Source: Gnetum montanum
Lineage: Eukaryota > Streptophyta > Gnetopsida > Gnetales > Gnetaceae
Assembly: GCA_015680685.1 (NCBI GenBank)
Contig: MNCI01029112.1
Location: 1 to 64,000, forward strand
Direction of reading: 5' to 3'
DNA length: 64,000 nucleotides
Positions 47,933 to 58,699 of the stretch are shown here, one piece after another. A program made the translations under genes and the position numbers. The notes under the pieces are model-generated. The model was not told the origin of the DNA, did no database searches, and saw only the letters and a list, made by a program, of their open reading frames with translations. Every line of letters begins with the position of its first letter. Position 1 is the stretch's first letter.

Positions 47933-48765
47933 TGATGAGCAGTGAGGTAGCCCTACACCCAACCATATGAAAACAAGTGTTCATGCATGATCTAGTCAAA
48001 TTCCAAGGATTAAGTGCTTATGTGCTTACACAGAACAAGGATGAGTTATGCAATTGTTATCTTCCCAAGCTTACTTGTAAGGCACAATTGTATGGTTAAG
48101 TAAAATTGAGGTATGTGATTTTTATTATTTTATGGTTATGTTATTGATGATTAAAATAGAGAAATGAGGTAATTTAATAGCTAATTTGATTTAACTAATT
48201 AACTATTGTCTAACTAGTCCTAACACCAACATCCATTCCCACTCTTTGGACACATCCTGAACTAGTGTAACACTACTGGGATTACCAGATGCTAGTTGTT
48301 ACTAGGTTACCAAGTGTTTTGATGTATTCTCGAAGTGGTCATGTTGAGTGTGCTAATTCATTAATAATTAATAGTTCAATAGAAATAGCATTAATTAACT
48401 AATGAGAGCATCAAATAATAGTAAATAACATTAAATGCAATAATTAAGATATTTTGAATGTTGCAAGGTTTATCATAAAGTTCATCTTTATTTTCAGACA
48501 CAAGGTGTGCTCAGGAACACAATGTTTGAATAAAGATCCATTCACTTTATGACTTCTACTATGGGCACTCAGAAATAATTCTAACTTTGGAAGGAAAAAA
48601 ATTGCAAGAGTTTGGCTAAGGGACTAAAAAAATAATGCCAAACCAAGTGCCCTTGTCTCCTATTTATAGCCAATGAGATAGGTTCCTATATCGCATGTCT
48701 GATATCGCTTTGACATCTCTGATATCACATCTCTGATATCGAGGGTATGATATTGGGACTCATCA
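47933..48765 (-). repeat. Element C 3' LTR
   Basis: 833 bp with intact TGATGAG and CTCATCA ends. TATA box on minus (TATAAATA) at 48661-48668, with GATATC modules between it and the U3 edge. Confidence 0.9.
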
Positions 48766-48774
48766 TACCCCCAC
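48766..48774 (-). other. Polypurine tract of element C
   Basis: Minus strand GTGGGGGTA directly before the 3' LTR, shared with element B (GTGGGGGCA). Confidence 0.65.
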
Positions 48775-50755
48775 GAATGAATGAAAACTCATCCTCGAGT
48801 TCCTTACAAAATATTGGGAAGGTATGGGATTATTGATTGAATGATGACTGATGGTGACATGGAATGATAGACTCAAAGTTTCCAATGAATGGATTGAAAA
48901 ATGTATTATAGCATTGGTGTTCATAACTATTGTGGTGAACATTGTACATAGTTGACATCTAGACCCTCATTTGATAGCTTGAAGAAAGAGAGAGAGAAAG
49001 GAAAAAGAGCCGTGTTGTTGCCGATGTCAAAAATGTGCACACCATTGTTCATCCATGGCCACATGACCAAGATTGTTCCTTGCGTAAATGCTCTTGCTTC
49101 AATCCATCCTGAGTTCTCACTCCTATCCCAGTTCATTGTTCATGTGATCACCATCTACACACACAACACAATCACGAAATAGTAAGGATAGATAAGATAT
49201 AATGTAGTTGATACCTTGCCTTGATATGAAGTACATTGGCTAGGTTGTGGGTATGGTAGATATTGGGTTAGAGGTTTGTAACTGATAACTACCCAAGGTG
49301 TAGGGGTAAGATAAGTAATGGAATGGAAAAATTTGTGATAGGCCCCCACGACTAAGAGCGAACCTCTTGTAGCAATAGGATGGGAAACGAAAGAAAAAGG
49401 AAGAGAAGAGGAATAACAATAGTGCAGAAAATAAAATAAAAAAATAGATGTCATGGATGGGGTGAAATAAGAAAGAGTTGATTGCAAGAAATGTTTAAGA
49501 GAAAATAACTTAACAATCTCACCAAAAAGGAATGCTAGTGGGTCCTCCCCAAAGCAGGCTAATGCCCGTCATGCCTTGACAAACCCCCAAACCAAAGAGT
49601 CCGTAAGCTCTAAGAATGACATATGGAAACAATATTTAAGAATTTTCCCACAAGAATTTACCAAAAAATAATAATGTATCGACCAAGATATAGACTAATC
49701 ATAAAATTGGCAATGAGGTGGAATATGGAAAGAAATACAGGAAGAGAAGAGAGAATGGAATGGAATCCCAAAATCAAGGTTGTGTAAAGTCCCTTGTGTA
49801 GTATGTGGTTAAGGCGACTTAATAAAATTCAGCCCAAATCTAGATTAAAACTAACCATATCCAATGACCTTGCATCAACACACTTGACCAACTCATCCTT
49901 CTGAAGCAACAAGAATGCTTTCATAGAGCAACCACCATCCCAAAAAGAGAAAAATAGAGAATCAAGAAGTGAGAAAAGGCCTTAGTTAGAGGGAACCTTC
50001 AGGCATGGGTAGCATGTCTTTCTAGTGCCATAATCAGTGCTTGTTCCCCATGTTTCTTTATTATATCTAAGGAGTATGCTTTGAATTCCCACTAGTTTTT
50101 TTTCTTGAGTGAGAACCACACCATGCAAAGACTTATTTGATTCATTCAACTTCTTGAGATTAGTTGATAGTGGGATGGTGGAAAACCTATGAAAAATATT
50201 TAAGTACCCAAGACAATAGCTAGGAAAAATGTGTTGAATCCCCTTGAGGTCATACCCTTTTCATCCATTTGAATCATTCCTTGGTTTGAAGAATATCAAG
50301 CCACCAATTCATTCATAGGTTTGCTTAGAAAAAGGGATAGTACAATTCTAGAACCAAGGGAGACCATAAAGTTGAATGGATGGATGGATGACGTGGACTC
50401 ATTGCCTGTTTTATCAAAATAAATCATATATTAGCATCAACATTAAAAGTCAAAGGTAAAAATCAAATATTAGCAAACAACACAATTATAGTACAATCCA
50501 CAATCATGAGAACTTATAATGTGATGAGTGAGAATAAATAAAAAAAATGTAATAAAGAAAGAAATAGTAAAAATGTTAACAATGGTGTAAAAAAACAAGT
50601 AAATATGAAAAATGTGTAAAACAAAAAGATAAAAGAAACTAAGGGCTTAGAATGACTAGCATTGGTGGCGATCTCCCCCATGATTGAGTTGGAAGGGTTG
50701 TCCATCAATAGAGGTAGTGCTAGTATTGGTTGTTTTAGGATCATGGAAAGGTTTG
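48775..50755 (-). other. Element C 3' non-coding stretch
   Basis: No coding signal. Short blocks are shared in order with element B. The stretch next to the LTR (ATGAATGAAAACTCATCCTC and AAATATTGGGAAGGTATGGG) matches B at 15160-15235. The other blocks match B at 19037-19060, about 19620 and about 19917. The coiled-coil cassette of B lies between these blocks and is absent here. Frames at 49155-49487 and 50514-50744 are low-complexity and not considered real. Confidence 0.6.
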
Positions 50756-51700
50756 GTTTGCTAGATGTTGACCAATAATTTCTTATCCAGGCTTCCAGGT
50801 TTATAGATCATCATGGCCCCTGAAGGAAAATTTTCATGAATGATGTAAGGTCCTTCCCACAACAGTTGAAATTTAGTTTGTTGTGGCACATATGCAAGAT
50901 TCCAATAAAGAACCCTATCTTCTGGTTGGTATGTGAATTTTCTAATTTTTAGGTCATGAAATTGTTTGTTGAAGGCCTTGTGCAGTTCGTTGGATGATAG
51001 GGCGGCTAATTGGTTTTCATCTAGAAAGTTAAGATTCATTAACTATTCATTTTTTGCTAGACTGAGATCAAGGTTAAGGTCACATGCTGTGGATAGTGTA
51101 CGGAGCTTAGCTTGGATAGGAAGTGTTGGAAGTTTACCATACACTATCTCATTGGGAGAGTAGCCTATAGGGAGTTTTCATGTGGAGCAGTATGCCCAAA
51201 GAGCATCGCTCAGTTTGGTGCTCTAGTCTCACCTATATTTGCTAATGGTTCGTGTCAAGATTTTTGTGATTTTCTTATTAATAACTTCATCTTGACCATT
51301 CGCTTGAGGATGATATGGTGTAGTCAGTTTATACTTGACTCCTAAGCATTGCATCAACTTCTGAAAAGTCTCACATGTAAAATGTGTACCATTATCAGAA
51401 ATAAGTGCACAAGGAATACCAAACCTGTTTATGATTTGTTGTTGAACAAATCATTTAATAGTAGATGATGTACAGTCGGTAATAGTGCTACTTCTGCCCA
51501 CTTTGTAAAATAGTCAACAACAAAAATAATGTATGCTTTTCCATTGGACATCGATGTTATAGGCCTCATAAAATCAATACCCCATATGTTGAAGGGCTCT
51601 AAGGGTTGAATCCATTGTTGTGGACCCTCCATTCTAGTAGTCATTCCCCCATCACGTTGGTAGCACTCATAAGATTGGACAAAATAATGGGCATCTTGAA
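50756..51700 (-). pseudogene. Element C integrase (decayed)
   Basis: Minus-strand open piece 51644-51429 carries the integrase core start: PLEPFNIWGIDFMRPITSMS, then NGKAYIIFVVDYFTKWAEVA (first catalytic Asp in GIDFM). The middle of the core is broken by stops. CTYF-like and RLLSQ-like remnants lie near 51380-51130. The C-terminal piece 51039-50761 reads LNFLDENQLAALSSNELHKA, later RVLYWNLAYVPQQTKFQLLW and EGPYIIHENFPSGAM, which is the GPY/F module (WEGPY) of gypsy integrases. The zinc finger upstream is decayed. No chromodomain is present. Confidence 0.8.
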
Positions 51701-52059
51701 ATAATGTAGGCCAATAATATCCTACAAGAAAGATTTTAATGGCTGTACATCTCCCAGCGTAATGACCCCCATAAGGGACCTCATGAGCATCTTCGAGAAT
51801 TTACAATTGATCTACATCTAGAACACACCATCGGACCAAGCCATCAGAACATACCTTGTAAAGATGTTTGTTAATTTCCATGAAATGTTTGACTTGGTGG
51901 AGAAACTGTTATTTCTTTTTAATGTCTAGCCCTTGTGGTGTTTTTATGTGTGAGAAGATAGGTAATAATGCTACTATACCAATTTTTATTTGTGGGTGAT
52001 TGATTGTTTATTACACTTGCAAAGAGGAGTTCATCAGGGAAGCGATCAAAAATTGGGTA

Positions 52060-53340
52060 TTTTTCCTCTTTGTTATCCCATCGCAATTGAGATAAATGAT
52101 TGGCAATAAAAATTCTTGGTGCCTTTACAATCAATCATTGTAAGATCAAACTCTTGAAAGATCATGAGCCATTGTATGATGCGAGGGCTCACAGTTGGTT
52201 TATTCATAAGGAATTGAATTGCACTATGATCCATGTATACAAATATCTTATAGCATAATACATAGTGCCTAAATTTTTCTAGTCCAAACACCATAGCCAT
52301 TAACTCTTTTTCTGTTATGGTGTAGTTGAGATGTGCACTAGCAATACTTCGACTTGCATAGTGAATGTAATAGAGATGTTTTTGGTCATCTAACTATGTA
52401 ATTACGGCTCCTAAAGAAAAATTGGATGCATTAGCCATTATATGGAATGGTTTGGACCAGTTAGGAGATTATAGAATGGGTGTTTCTACAAGCGTCTATT
52501 TCAAGGTTTGGAAAGCTAGCTCACATTCATTGGTCCATTCAAAGGGTACATCCTTTTTTGTTAATTCTACCAATGGTTTTGCAATCTTTAAAATGTTCTC
52601 AATGAAGAATCTATAATAGTTGGTATGTCCAAGGAATGATCAGATGTCTTTTATGATTTCAAGTTGATGAGTGATTCCTTGGATGACTTTAATTTTTTCA
52701 GGATCTACCTCTATCCCTATTTGTGAAATTTTATGCCCTAATACAATGCCCTCTTGAACCATTAAATGGATTTTATACCAATTGAGCCTTAGGTTGATTT
52801 CAATACATCATTTTAGTACTTGATTTAATTGGTCCAATGCTTGTTCAAAGCTCACTTCGTAGGTGGAGAAATCATCCATAAAAACCTCCACACCATTCTC
52901 TATTTGCTACTGAACTATACTGAGAACCAGACGTTGAAACGTTGCTAGAGCATTGCACAAGCCAAACGACATATGCCTATATGCAAATGTTCCCCAAGGA
53001 CTTGTGAATGTAGTCTTGGAATGGTCTTCCAGTGCTATTTGAATTTGATTGTACCCATTGTAACCATCCAGAAAACTATAGTAGCAATGCCTTGCAATGG
53101 TATCTAAAACTTGGTCAATGAATGGTAATGGGAAATGGTCTTTAAATGTTGCCATGTTTAATAGCCTAAAGTCTATACACATCCTCCATTTACCACCTTT
53201 TTTAGGCACAATGACTAATGGACTAACCCATTCATTATCAGCAATGGGGTAGATGAACCTAGCCTTTAGAAGTTGTTCAATTTCTTCCTTAACTATTTGC
53301 TTAAGCTTTGGGTTCAATCGTCTTTGCGATTGTGGTCAAG
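52060..53340 (-). pseudogene. Element C reverse transcriptase and RNase H (decayed)
   Basis: Open piece 53317-52907 is the best preserved pol segment of the window: LNPKLKQIVKEEIEQLLKAR, VSPLVIVPKKGGKWRMCIDF, DHFPLPFIDQVLDTIA, SFLDGYNGYNQIQIALEDHS, TFTSPWGTFAYRHMSFGLCN. The catalytic box is EVFMDDFS (about 52888-52864), with FMDD as in Athila relatives. LGHKISQIGIEVDPEKIKVI and [15 protein letters not shown] follow. RNase H: HIMANASNFSLGAVIT (catalytic Asp of DAS replaced by Asn), SAHLNYTITEKELMAMVFGL, FRHYVLCYKIFVYMDHSAIQ (52270-52215). It runs in one general frame with only a few stops. Confidence 0.9.
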
Positions 53341-53839
53341 ACTTCATAGAGGGGTCAGTGTAAATTCTATGTTCGCATATCCTAGGATCTATTCTAGTTA
53401 ATTTGGAATATGACCAAGTAAAGAATTTTGACCATTTTTTTACCATCTTCAGTAGTCTTTCTTTTTATTGAGGAGTGAGCTTAGCATTAATGATTACCAA
53501 TTTTCCATTCTTAAGTAATGTATAATCCATATTGATGGGTAATAGTTTTAACTCAAGGGGCTATTGCTTAAACTCATCAAGGATTTCTAGCTTCCCCCAG
53601 TTGATGTTCTCGGTGTCAGTACTTGGAAGTTGGCAATGGACTTGCTCTAATGCATCTATGCTATCGATATAGGCATAAGTCAAGCCCTCAGTTGGTTCCA
53701 TGCATAAAGTTGAATTGCTCTCTTGGTCAGTTGTCTACCATTGGGTGCCTTCTTGTCTTGTGGTTGCTACATATAGGCATCTTTGTATGTTAGTTACTTG
53801 TGCATACTAGTTGCATGCAGGCAGTGTTAAGCGTTGTAC

Positions 53840-54500
53840 AAACTAGGACTTCTGCATATAGTTGCACCCTATGTCATTGTATGCGATGCATGGAACTTTC
53901 TCCTTCTCGATCTTCCCAAATGCATTTTCTTTTAATATCTCTATGGAAAGATCATGTATTCCTAGGTGTGCATCAATCTTACTTAGCCATTCTCTTCCCA
54001 TTATGATTGGGAAGTCCCCCTTATAGTTGACTTGGATCACTAAAAAATCAGCTGGATACGACCACCCACAAACAATGGTGATAATGTCCTCCACTAGTCC
54101 CAATGGAATACTGATGGATTGGTCAACCAACTCTAAATGAATGCTACTCTTTTTTAGTGGAGGCAGCTTCTAGGCTTTGTACATTTCTTGAGAGATTAAG
54201 TTAACACCAGGACATGGATCCAAAAGAGCTTTGCAAGGCTCATTTCCAGCAATTTGCAAATATATAAGAGGACTTCCAAGATCATAGAATTTCCTAGGAA
54301 GATGGCTAGCTTTAATCCAATCAGTGATGGCATGGGTTAACATAATAGTGTGCATTGAGTACGATTTTTGGTTTGAAATAAGCTCCAAAGATTCAAATGA
54401 TGGCAAGGCATTTAGACAATTAGCCACTTGTGGTTGTAAGGACTTAGTTAGACTATTGATTTTAAAGAAGGGCCTCTTATTTGATTGGTTGTCCAAACCA
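53840..54500 (-). pseudogene. Element C protease region (decayed)
   Basis: Open pieces 54496-54170 and 54130-53843. The active-site region reads KALLDPCPGVNLISQEM at about 54223-54170, where the family has L-x-D-x-G-A/S-x-x-x-x-L/I; the Asp is kept but the Gly/Ala are changed. The second half gives GWSYPADFLVIQVNYKGDFP and IIMGREWLSKIDAHLG (family: I-I-L-G-R-P-F-L), the usual second hydrophobic-G-R motif. Gag lies directly upstream without an obvious spacer, so a single gag-pol frame is likely in the ancestor. Confidence 0.75.
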
Positions 54501-54555
54501 ACAGTAGGTTGAGGATTAACAACCCTTGTAGCGTTATGTTGCTACAGCTGGGTAG

Positions 54556-56877
54556 GAAGCTTGCCCTGCATAGTTGGAGTAGGTGCTAATGGAGTTGAGG
54601 GTGGAAGAGATGCAGATCGATGAGGGGAATAATATGTATGTAGAACATCACTCTGAGGAGAAGAAGTTCTATAGTACTTGGAGGCCTAGTAGTGAGGTTG
54701 AAGAGAAATGTGACTAGTAGAGTCACATGGAGAGATCAGCTGCTGAATGTAATACCTATATGGGTTAGGTTGATGGTAAGGATACTGTTGACATGGTGGT
54801 GGCATTCCCCATGATTGTGTGTGTTGCCACCATTGATACTATTCATTTTGTTGCAGTGGAGCTCCACTTAGATAATATTTCAAGGGTTGGTGGAATTTTA
54901 TTCAGTTACTTTGAGGATAAGGTAACTTTCTAGGTGTTTTCCATCTATTTAATCATGGGTTTAGTGCATACACCCTAGAATCTTGTAGATGTGACACCAT
55001 TGGGCAACATCCCTTAGGATGGTCATATTGGAAAATCTCACATCTATCATCATTATTCATGTCTGAATCCATAACCTCTTCAATGAAGACAACCTTGCCC
55101 TTACCTTTGTTATGTGTATGCTCAACTTCTTTCTTTTTTCTCCTCTCTTGGTCACTACTTGATTCTCTAGACTCCTCTACTATTTTTAGGATAGTTTGAA
55201 ATTTTTCATCTAGGGAGTTCCACATTTGATCGACCTTTGCCGATACTTTTGATGCAAATTTTTGAATGGGCAAAGTCTTTCTACTCACCATCTCTTCAAG
55301 TGGTGACTCTTCTTCATCTTCACAAAATCTAATTTCATTCTTTTGGAGGGAAGGATCTCTATTGTACTCCTCTACACTTTCTATTTTCCTAAACTCACCT
55401 TCCTCCTTGGCAACTTGCTCCAATAATCTTTGTATTTGATGGGCTCTAAGCTCGGATAGCCTTCCTTGGGCATAAGTCCTAAGGGTTCTTCGTGTTTCGT
55501 ACCTAAGCCCATCTACGATATGACGTAGTTGTTCCTTTTGTGAGTAACCATGGCTAGGGAAATGATGTAATAATGTATAATATTGGCCCATGGCAGCATC
55601 TAAGGGTTTGTATCCTCCTTGTTTCCATCCTTGGATTTGCTTATGTAGGTTGGACACCTAGGAGTATGTTTGATACTTATCGTTAAATAGTTCTAACATG
55701 GTACTCCATCAATGAATGGATTCCAGTTCTAAGGACTGGTACTAACTTTCCTCTTCCTTGATTAGTGTCTGTGGAAAAAAATTTAGCTTTTACCACTTGT
55801 TTTCTATATTTTGCAAGGCACATGGATCATGGAATCCTTGTAAATGGTTTTGAGGATTAGCATTGTATCCCCCTTCAAATCATGGGATGTTATTCATGTC
55901 TAGTCTTTTGATCCTACTCTCCTTCTGGTGCCTGGTTGGGATCCTAATAGCTTTTGTGATATCTAACATACTTTGGGTGGTGAGCAAGGGTTCATTGTAA
56001 TCATGTTGTCTATGGTATCTATGATGCCTATGCTATTCTCTACTCTCCCTTCTTTTGTGATGTGTCTCTTTGGAATGCCCTCATCCCCTTTCTTTACTGT
56101 CTTGTCAATGATTTCCATCTCACCTACCCTTATCCCCATGGTCTTGTCCCTTGTGATTGTGTTTAGATCCTCAAGGAGAGGGGGAAGGAGATGATGAAGG
56201 TGAAGAGGAAGGAGGATTGGCACCGTGACAATACCTATCATCTTCTCTTTGATGGTCATGGCCTCAAATGTGGTTACAATCGGAATGTCTATCATTATCA
56301 TGCATTCATGTTCCTTTTTTGGACCCTTTATGTCTATTGGTACTAGAACCTGGGTTATGAATAGTTGAATGAAGATTCTGATATCAAACTCCTTGATTGA
56401 AGTCAATGAGAGGAGCATCATTTTGTGGAAACCTCCCGAGATAGGTTTACCACCCTCATTTTCACTTAGGACATACGAGACATCCTGAGACCACTTCCCC
56501 TTCACAGATTTATAATGTCTCTCCTATTGCAAATCCCTCTAGTGTTTTGCCTCTGTGGGTTGGTAATCTCTCGAATCTTACTCATGCACAATGTACTCTG
56601 ATTGTAAGTGCTACATACCAATTCATATGAGAGCATGAAGAAGCATGCTTGGGATCAAGCGATCGAGAGGTGACACTATGTTACCTTCTAAATCACGCCA
56701 TCGCAACTGTTCATCTTGGTGGAGGATAAAGGTAAAATCTGATACGTACTCATCAGGATGAGTGTATACCATGCAAAATTTTTGGGGCATTGGCAAATGA
56801 TCATGTGCACCTTGCCTTCGATTATTCATGGTGTTAGACCTAGTTGGTGAAGCACTCTCATAAGAAGAAGGAGACAT
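54556..56877 (-). pseudogene. gag: Element C gag (decayed)
   Basis: The start is taken at 56877 (MSPSSYESASPTRSN), about 120 bases after the primer site; element B has a matching start (MSLSQGS). The N-terminal part is basic and disordered. The capsid core spans 55890-55480: GGYNANPQNHLQGFHDPCAL, then ESWYQSLELESIHQWSTMLE-like with a stop, IQGWKQGGYKPLDAAMGQYY and HGYSQKEQLRHIVDGLRYET. Open piece 55657-54953 (234 codons) continues into a charged coiled region (RRKKKEVEHTHNKGKGKVVF) and CEIFQYDHPKGCCPMVSHLQ, an unusual C..H...CC knuckle-like segment. The tail is rich in Pro, Tyr and Gln. Confidence 0.8.
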
Positions 56878-56994
56878 GATTGATTATTCAGTATGCGATA
56901 CCCTTTTTTGGTAATTGTAAGATGGTTGACCTTAAGGGTTCATTCCAATGATGGAAGGATTTCCTAAGTTCTAATTAGTGCACAAACAAAAAAA

Positions 56995-57012
56995 TCCCTG
57001 GCAACAGTGCCA
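56995..57012 (-). other. Primer binding site of element C, tRNA-Asp type
   Basis: Minus strand TGGCACTGTTGCCAGGGA, one base from the LTR. It matches the Athila primer site TGGCGCCGTTGCCGGGGA except at positions explained by G-to-A and C-to-T changes at CpG/CpNpG sites. Confidence 0.8.
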
Positions 57013-57013
57013 A

Positions 57014-57872
57014 TGATGAGTGGCGAGGTACCCCTATGCCCAACCATACAAATATGAGCATTCACGCACAATTTGATCGAATTCCAAGGATTAAGTGCTT
57101 ATGTGCTTACATAGAACAAGGATGAGTTATGCAATCATTGTCTTCCCAAGATTACTTGTAAGGCACAATTTTATGGTTAGTAAACTCGATGTATGTGATT
57201 TTTATTATTTTATGGTTATGTTCTTAATGCTTAAAAGAGAGAAATAAGGTAATTTAATAGCTAATTTGATTTAGCTAATTAACTATTCTCTAACTAGTCC
57301 TAACACTAGCATCCATTCCCTCTCTTTGGGCACATCCTGAACTAGTGTAACACTATTGGGATTACTAAATATTAGTCGTTACTAGGTTACCAAGTGTTCT
57401 GATGTATGATCGGAGTGGTCGTGTTGAGTGTGCTAATTCATTGATAATTAACAGTTCAATAGAAATAACATTGATGAACTAATGAGAGCATCAAATAATA
57501 GTAAACAACATTAAATGAAATAATTAAGCTATTTTTAATTTTGCAAGGTTTATCAGAAAGTTCTTCTTTATTTCTAGACACAAGGTGTGCTCAAGTACAC
57601 AATACTCGAATAAAGATCCATTCATTTTATGACTCCTACTGCAGGCACTCAGAAATAATTCTAACTCTGGAACGAAAAAAACTATAAGAGTTCAGCTAAT
57701 GGACTAAAAAAATAATGCCAAACCAAGTGCCCCTGTCTCCTATTATAGCCAATGAGACAGGTTCCGATATTACATGTCTGATATCGCTTCAACATCTTTG
57801 ATATCACATATATGATATCAAGAGTCTAATATCGAGGGTTCGATATCAGGGGTTCGATATCAGGACTCATCA
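57014..57872 (-). repeat. Element C 5' LTR
   Basis: 859 bp, ends TGATGAG...CTCATCA, followed by target copy CCCAT. U3 (on the right) carries six GATATC/AATATC-centred modules between 57775 and 57865. The TATA box has lost one base (TATAATA on minus near 57741). Confidence 0.9.
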
Positions 57873-58218
57873 CCCATTAAAATTCATACCAAAATAATGG
57901 GATAGGATTTTCTTGAAATTTAATTTTAAAAAACACTTTGGGATAGATCTAAAAAAATGGCCCTACCTCGATTTTTTGGAAAAAAAACATGAAAACAAGA
58001 GACTAGGTTTTAAAAATCAAATCTATTGAGGCAAAAATAATGAAACAATCATGGATCCATGTGGAAATGGCAAAAATAAGAGGTGGGATTTTGACAGAAT
58101 TTTGATTGAGCCCCTCTATTAGAGTAGATTTGAGAAAAATGGCCCCACATGTGGCAAAAAAAATATGAGAAAACCATAGAAAATAGTTATAAATGAAAAC
58201 AAAAATAGGTAGAACTAC

Positions 58219-58350
58219 CTAGTTTGAAGTGGTGATGGACAAGGCATAAATGAAGATAGGCCTAGGAACCTTTGACAACTCCCTAGAATGCTCATCCATC
58301 TTCTGGATTATAGGATTTCTACTCTTTCCTCCTTGCTTCTTAGGTGCCAT
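58219..58350 (-). pseudogene. Exon 1 of the antisense gene
   Basis: An ATG at 58350-58348 opens MAPKKQGGKSRNP, then KMDEHSRELSKVPRPIFIYA, ending at a donor CTAG/GTAGTT (58219/58218). The last codon before the donor is TAG, probably a changed CAG or AAG. Upstream on minus is a leader-like stretch with AACTAGGGTTTCAAGG. No clear TATA box is found in the 400 bases upstream. Confidence 0.5.
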
Positions 58351-58699
58351 TGCATGCTCAACATTGGGGATGATGGAAATTAAGAGAAATAGGTGTTCTA
58401 CATTGGTTGTATGGGAGATGGTAGGCTTGCATACTAAATATTGGTCTTCTTTTCTAGAGATCTTCTCCAATGTTTTGATGATGTAGGATGATAATTGTGA
58501 TGAAAACTTGTGAGATTTGACATTTAAAACCTAAACATAGACCTTGAAACCCTAGTTGCTAATTCAACACACCATAACTCCAAGTGCACTGAAGTGTAAG
58601 GGAGAAAAATTTTAGTTCACATTGATTTTGGATGGAAAAAAACTTCACTTTTCAAAATTTTACATTTTTGTGAATTATTGACCCCACCCTATGCCTTCT

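Larger units (their letters stand above)
47933..57872 (-). mobile_element. Element C: Athila-like Ty3/gypsy LTR retrotransposon
   Basis: LTRs at 57014-57872 (5') and 47933-48765 (3') face the minus strand with ends TGATGAG...CTCATCA and a perfect 5-bp target-site duplication CCCAT (47928-47932 and 57873-57877). Inside, on minus: primer site, gag (56877-54556), protease (54500-53840), RT (53340-52500), RNase H (52460-52060), integrase (51700-50760), a 2-kb non-coding stretch and a polypurine tract. The RT (DHFPLPFIDQVLD, SFLDGYNGYNQI, FRHYVL in RNase H) and the tRNA-Asp-type primer site are typical of the Athila lineage. All frames are broken. Confidence 0.9.
42598..58350 (-). pseudogene. Decayed multi-exon gene of unknown family, antisense to element D
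   Basis: On the minus strand a chain of exons with matching GT-AG introns can be read. Exon 1 is 58350-58219 (starts MAPKKQGGKSRNP). A probable small exon lies near 47141-47070 (NKEQLWSSHI). The others are 46145-45703 (VFSMSILIIVELVGILCYIG; LPWASNLIVRFITNKSPSKI), 45620-45364 (YKVNDQILAMAQIVLDEFIK; ending TTLKNKRKG), 45245-44225 (PSTLVDVHIPLLGLCHEDTL), 44127-43930, 43818-43702 (AKDIIDRLHYIAPEI), about 43605-42795 (MEWDPSNDIEIDSLPKLLAN, then helical LWKEVVTLRDKT) and 42690-42598 (DIGNPSNEGGNDPSLPPLDA, stop TAG). The total is about 3 kb of coding sequence. The N-terminal part is globular, the C-terminal part helical and then Ser/Thr/Pro-rich. Stops are mostly CAG-to-TAG or CGA-to-TGA changes. 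Element C sits in intron 1. The family is not recognised: it could be a captured plant gene or an accessory gene of element D. Confidence 0.6.

Noticed and set aside
49155-49487. 110-codon minus-strand frame in the 3' non-coding part of element C
   Set aside because: Phe/Tyr/Ser/Pro-rich translation of low-complexity sequence; element B does not keep it.
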